DNA from: Chloromonas sp. AAM2
Taxonomy: Eukaryota; Chlorophyta; Chlorophyceae; Chlamydomonadales; Chlamydomonadaceae
Assembly (NCBI GenBank): GCA_004335635.1
Contig: QAXH01004304.1
Location: forward strand, 5,881-40,210
DNA: 34,330 bases
Reading direction: 5' to 3'
In this document: in pieces, positions 31,201 to 34,330 of the stretch
How the letters are laid out: each line of letters begins with the position of its first letter
Numbering within the stretch: position 1 is the first letter of the stretch
Made by a program: the position numbers and the translations under genes
The notes under the pieces: model-generated
What the model was told of the DNA's origin: nothing
Database searches by the model: none
Seen by the model: only the letters and a program-made list of their open reading frames with translations

Positions 31201-32789
31201 CTTTTCAGTCCCAAACTGCGGCACATAACAAGCGTCCAACGATTGCCACCCTCCATGATTCGCGTGATTGCCAGTTGGTGTGTCAAGGGCACACACAGTA
31301 TAATGTTGACCCGGCATGTACCATCCAGTGGCTGCCCCGTGCGTTTAGGTCATCGCGTTAGCAGGACTCTGGCAGGTTAGCAGGCATAAATAAGCAGATC
31401 ATATGGTACATCAACCGCCTGACTGATCTCAGCATGACGTGGAGCTGTTCAATATGCTTTCCCCCGAGTCTACCACAACGTACCACGCATGCCCATGCAC
31501 ACGCACCTGCACATATCTTGCTGCTGTGTGGCGCATCTCCCCCTTGAAGTAAGTGGCTGCCAGTCTCGTCCAGTCACGTGAACACCTGATGAGCGTCCCC
31601 CACAGGGCCCGGCCCTCCACAAACCGGGCAAAGCTCGAGTTGGTGCGGAACACAAGTAACAGGGAGAGAGCTGCGCCTAGCAGCGTGTGTGGGACCATGG
31701 ACATGCCAACCTGCGATACCATGTGTAACAAGGCGGGATTGAGTTGGCGAGTGACAGGCCTGCAATACCATGTGTAACAGGGCAAGGCCTACGTCCATGG
31801 TCATGATAATCTGCACCTTGCAACTGCAGTGTTTTCCCCAGCCCGTCCTGCCCCTACCCATTGCCCGCGCTGCATGTCTTGCCAAAAAAAGAACTAGACA
31901 AAAACTGACCGGTCACCAGCTTCATGTAACACTGTCATGCAAACACAGCCTTTGGTGTCCGCCACGTCCGCCTGTCACTGCAAGCCTCACCTGAGGCCAG
32001 CTAGCGGGTATGACACAGTTGATCGAGTTGATTATGAAGGCAATGGCAGAGAAGACCATGCATGGCCTGAAGATGCGCCTCAGGACCGTGGAGTGGGTCA
32101 TGCGTTGAAGGTTCACCCAGTAACGGCCGGTCTGACGGTGGCGTTCCCACATGTCCTGCATATGGCCACGTGATCAGCATGTGGGTTAGCCCGACGGACT
32201 ACATTGGCTGCTAATCACCAAACCCTCCCAACCCAGATTGAAGAGTGCGGCATGGCATTATGCTCCTGACATTGCTTCAGTGAGCTGCCTATGAATACGG
32301 GCATGCACCAAACCCTCACAACTCCACCCAACCATAACAGGCTCAACTCACCTGATTGAACAGCTGTGCAACCGTTGTAGCGGAAGAGATCAGGTTCTGG
32401 TTCAGGCCTTTGAGCAGTCCATGGAATCAGGTAGGTGTGAACATTGGGTGAGCATAGATGCCCGGGTTAGGGTTACGTGGGGTTTGCCTACCTGGATCCA
32501 CTTCGAGCAGCTGGGCGCGCACGGCAGTGGGCTTGTCCAAGTTGATTTCGTCATCCCAGAGAGCAACGCATGCTCCCGCCTCGTCATCGCAGTCGGCCTG
32601 CGTCTTTGTCCTTCCCCTAGGCATTTTCTTGTGCGTTCTCCTCTCTGGCGCATCCTGTTGTGCTGTTGGAGCGGATGGTCCACTGATGGCGCAGATGGCC
32701 ACGTTTGGGAGCATCGGCAGCTGTTGGGCGAGATGTCTGCTGCTTCGGATGCAGCGTGCATGCGGCTGTCCCACCTTGTTTTGCCTCAT
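28253..32789 (-). CDS. Bestrophin-family anion channel, probably plastid type (421 aa, 10 exons)
   Basis: Minus-strand exons: 32789-32492, 32407-32352, 32155-31991, 31710-31507, 31152-31057, 30738-30662, 29889-29743, 29175-29111, 28659-28583, 28333-28253 (1266 nt, all phases close, TAA). Landmarks: ERHRQTGRYWVNLQRMTHST, FRTNSSFARFVEGRALWGTL (about 200), a VLAFVLKSHLRGG loop, GCDRILGTPIPLSYTRHTSR, and a terminal SFIFLGIDEIGVEIEEPFAI. This matches the bestrophin/UPF0187 family; plant and algal members are thylakoid chloride or bicarbonate channels. In Chlamydomonas, BST1-3 work in the carbon-concentrating mechanism. The first 60 residues (MRQNKVGQPHARCIRSSRHL...) are basic and Ser/Ala-containing, like a transit peptide. 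The first two exons are assigned by phase and weak similarity; an ATG at 32864 or 32624 is an alternative start. Bicarbonate transport is an inference. Confidence 0.9.
28770..28852. repeat. (TGAG)n tetranucleotide repeat in a bestrophin intron
   Basis: About 80 bp of GAGT/GTGT repeats lie in the intron between bestrophin exons 29175-29111 and 28659-28583. The Thr/His/Ser/Leu open frame over it, on the minus strand, is an artefact. On the plus strand each unit resembles a GTGAGT donor, but the gene runs the other way. Confidence 0.93.
30270..30600. repeat. Diverged tandem repeat of about 170 bp in a bestrophin intron
   Basis: The segment with GGTAAACGGCAGG, CTGGGAACTGACTCGAACCTG, GTGCATTGACAAGC and CGGCATACTC (about 30310-30443) recurs as GTAACCGCCAGG, CATGGAACTGATTCAGACATG, GTGCGTTGGAAAGC and TGGCATACTC (about 30490-30597). 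A third partial copy of the tail (ATGGCATACTCCAAATGG) lies at 30262. All are within the intron between exons 30738-30662 and 29889-29743. The lines resemble a degenerate satellite or transposon-borne repeat. Confidence 0.65.
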
Positions 32790-34330
32790 TGGATTTGTGT
32801 GCAGCCTGGCAGATGGCTTGTAGCGATCACAAATGTCAGCCCCACATCCTTTGCTTTTCTCCATGCTGATGGGGATTTCGTAGAGGACTGCTGGATCCGG
32901 GCTTGCACGCGCTCGAACTCGTGTCAATGAAGGAGTAGCACAGCCATTTCAGTAGCAGCATGTACAAACCGAGGCCAAGAGTGCTCTAACATCCTATGTA
33001 TTCTCGGTGATTGCGCTGCCCAGATGAGTTTTCGGGAAAAGTGCAGGCAACGTGCTTATGGATGTCCACGCCTTTCGGTAGCTTTAGTGTGGAAGCAGTC
33101 ACAACGCAATCACACCAACGAAAAAGATGTTTGCCAGTTCTGGGACAATTTGTGGGTGGTGTGACTGGGATGCCTGGTTATATGGTGCAAGGCCCAGAAT
33201 GCGACAGTATCAGCCAGAAAACAGGCCCAAAGCATTTTTCAAATGGCGAAATGGGTATCGCAAGTGGCTGAATCGATCCTGCAAATGTCAGCATGTGATT
33301 TTGGGTGGACGTCTGGTACCACATGTCTGGTAATTGCATGGGACACCACCAACTGATTCGCTTGTGGAATGTGCAAGTAAATTGTGTGCATGATGCCTGC
33401 CTGATTGAGAACAATTGTGGTCAGCATGTTGCTGCCTGGTCATGACAGAGTGACGACCAGGGTTCCTGCTGTGACGCTGCTGGTTTCTGCCCTCACTCAC
33501 TTCCCAGCCCCTGGGCAGCCTAACTGTCGCTGGGCCTGGGGCACCGGTCTGAGCTGGGCCTGGGCTGGGACTGGAGCCGGGCCTGAAGCACCAGGCCTGA
33601 AGAATCGGTTTGGGCATGGCCTGTAAAACGGGTTTGAACATGTCGCCGGCCTGGGGCGGCACCCGGTTGGCTGCAATCGGGAGGATTGCATCCTGCAGCG
33701 CATCCGGCACAAACAGCTCAGCACTTGACTTGAACCTGCCAGCACTTCACGCACTTGAGTTGAACCTGCCAGCACTTCCTGCACGGTCTGCCTCACGACA
33801 TGGGAAGACTGAACTTGAAAGCCACACACCTTGCCACCCACCGAGATTGACGCCAAGAAGGTGTTTACGGACGGATGCTCGTCAGGGTCCCAGATTCGTG
33901 AATCAAAAGCTGGCAAAACTTTTTTGTAGTTTTTTTAGTTTTTTTAGTTGGTTTAGTTGCGACCAAACTTATATGGCTGTACGCATCCGTGCCAAGCAAC
34001 GGGAGCGAGAACGGAGGGCGGGGGGCAAGTACCGATGGTTCTGGAAGCACACCACTGATGTGAAGGTTCACCCAACGCTCCCAAGCGCTGCTAGACAAAA
34101 CTGCTGCAGGTCTTTGGTTCACAGAGTAGGGGTCTAAGGGCAAAAAGCCTCCTGTCAATTGCCAAGCATCAGATGGGTCAGAACCCGTTGCTATTGTGTC
34201 AGAATCAGTTTCGAACTGCCAACTACCTGTCTGTGTGGATTCTCGGGCTCTGCCTTGTTCTGAGGGCCCTGATCCTGTAACTCGTAGATCAGTTGACACA
34301 CCACCAGCAAGGCACTGCTGCCCTCAGTAG
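32790..34330. other. Right-edge region: bestrophin promoter side and unresolved open frames
   Basis: Immediately right of the bestrophin start should be its promoter; no TATA box was evident. Farther right, minus-strand frames are open at 33916-33497 (SRIWDPDEHPSVNTFLASIS... then Pro/Gly/Ala-rich) and 34299-33865, and a basic plus-strand frame starts at 33971 (MAVRIRAKQRERERRAGGKY). None matches a family I know, and they overlap one another, so at most one strand is real. A T-rich tract (TTTTTTTAG repeats) lies at about 33920-33950. Confidence 0.4.
33721..33780. repeat. Two 30-bp tandem repeats
   Basis: GCACTTGACTTGAACCTGCC plus AGCACTTCAC at 33721-33750 is followed directly by GCACTTGAGTTGAACCTGCC plus AGCACTTCCT at 33751-33780, with three differences. 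On the minus strand it would encode a repeated VLAGS(T/S)QV peptide in the open frame at 33916-33497. Confidence 0.9.

Noticed and set aside
32421..32930. 169-aa plus-strand open frame
   Set aside because: It is the antisense of the first bestrophin exon. The minus strand gives exact phase closure into the conserved bestrophin exons, and the plus frame has no family signature.
1..34330. tRNA, rRNA or complete transposon
   Set aside because: No cloverleaf, rRNA-like conserved block, transposase/reverse-transcriptase signature or convincing terminal repeats were seen by eye. A covariance-model and repeat-library search would be needed to exclude diverged copies.

Overview
The window looks like nuclear DNA of a green alga, most likely a chlorophycean of the Chlamydomonas/Volvox/Haematococcus kind. 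The evidence is: many short exons broken by GTGAG/GTAAG...CAG introns, small intergenic spaces, poly-alanine linkers, dinucleotide and minisatellite repeats, TGTAA polyadenylation-type signals, and protein families typical of algae (a plastid-type bestrophin, an NCS1 nucleobase transporter, Mpv17/PMP22 proteins). The species cannot be fixed from the sequence alone. There is no operon structure. Most long open frames are shadows, or read-through of introns and repeats. I assembled exons by hand from frame, splice signals and family similarity; every intron phase in the five complete models closes.

Layout from left to right. (1) 417-1230 (+): 3' end of an Mpv17/PMP22-family gene whose 5' exons lie outside the window. 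(2) 5667-4261 (-): a complete three-exon Mpv17/PMP22 paralogue (310 aa), converging on the first. (3) 7874-16623 (+): a 14-exon NCS1 nucleobase/allantoin-type symporter (about 556 aa, or 583 aa with an alternative acceptor). Its introns hold two minisatellites, a 50-N assembly gap and several partial exon copies. (4) 22580-18958 (-): a six-exon FBXO7/PI31-type F-box protein (689 aa) with UBL, FP, F-box and proline-rich C-terminal parts. (5) 22795-25171 (+): a four-exon, 367-aa protein of unknown function with an acidic N-terminus and a C-terminal membrane anchor, divergent from gene 4 with only 214 bp between the two ATGs. (6) 32789-28253 (-): a ten-exon bestrophin-family anion channel (421 aa) with a possible plastid transit peptide. 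The last 1.5 kb holds unresolved open frames.

The genes do not form an obvious pathway. Membrane transport is over-represented (two Mpv17 proteins, an NCS1 carrier, a bestrophin), but that may be chance. The most unusual feature is in the NCS1 gene. A 39-nt exon-like copy (13166-13204) and an 81-bp tandem duplication that includes a splice acceptor (13841-14002) are both perfectly frame-preserving. At least two other introns in the gene also carry degenerate copies of the preceding exon end with its donor site. I found no CRISPR array, rRNA, tRNA or recognisable transposon.
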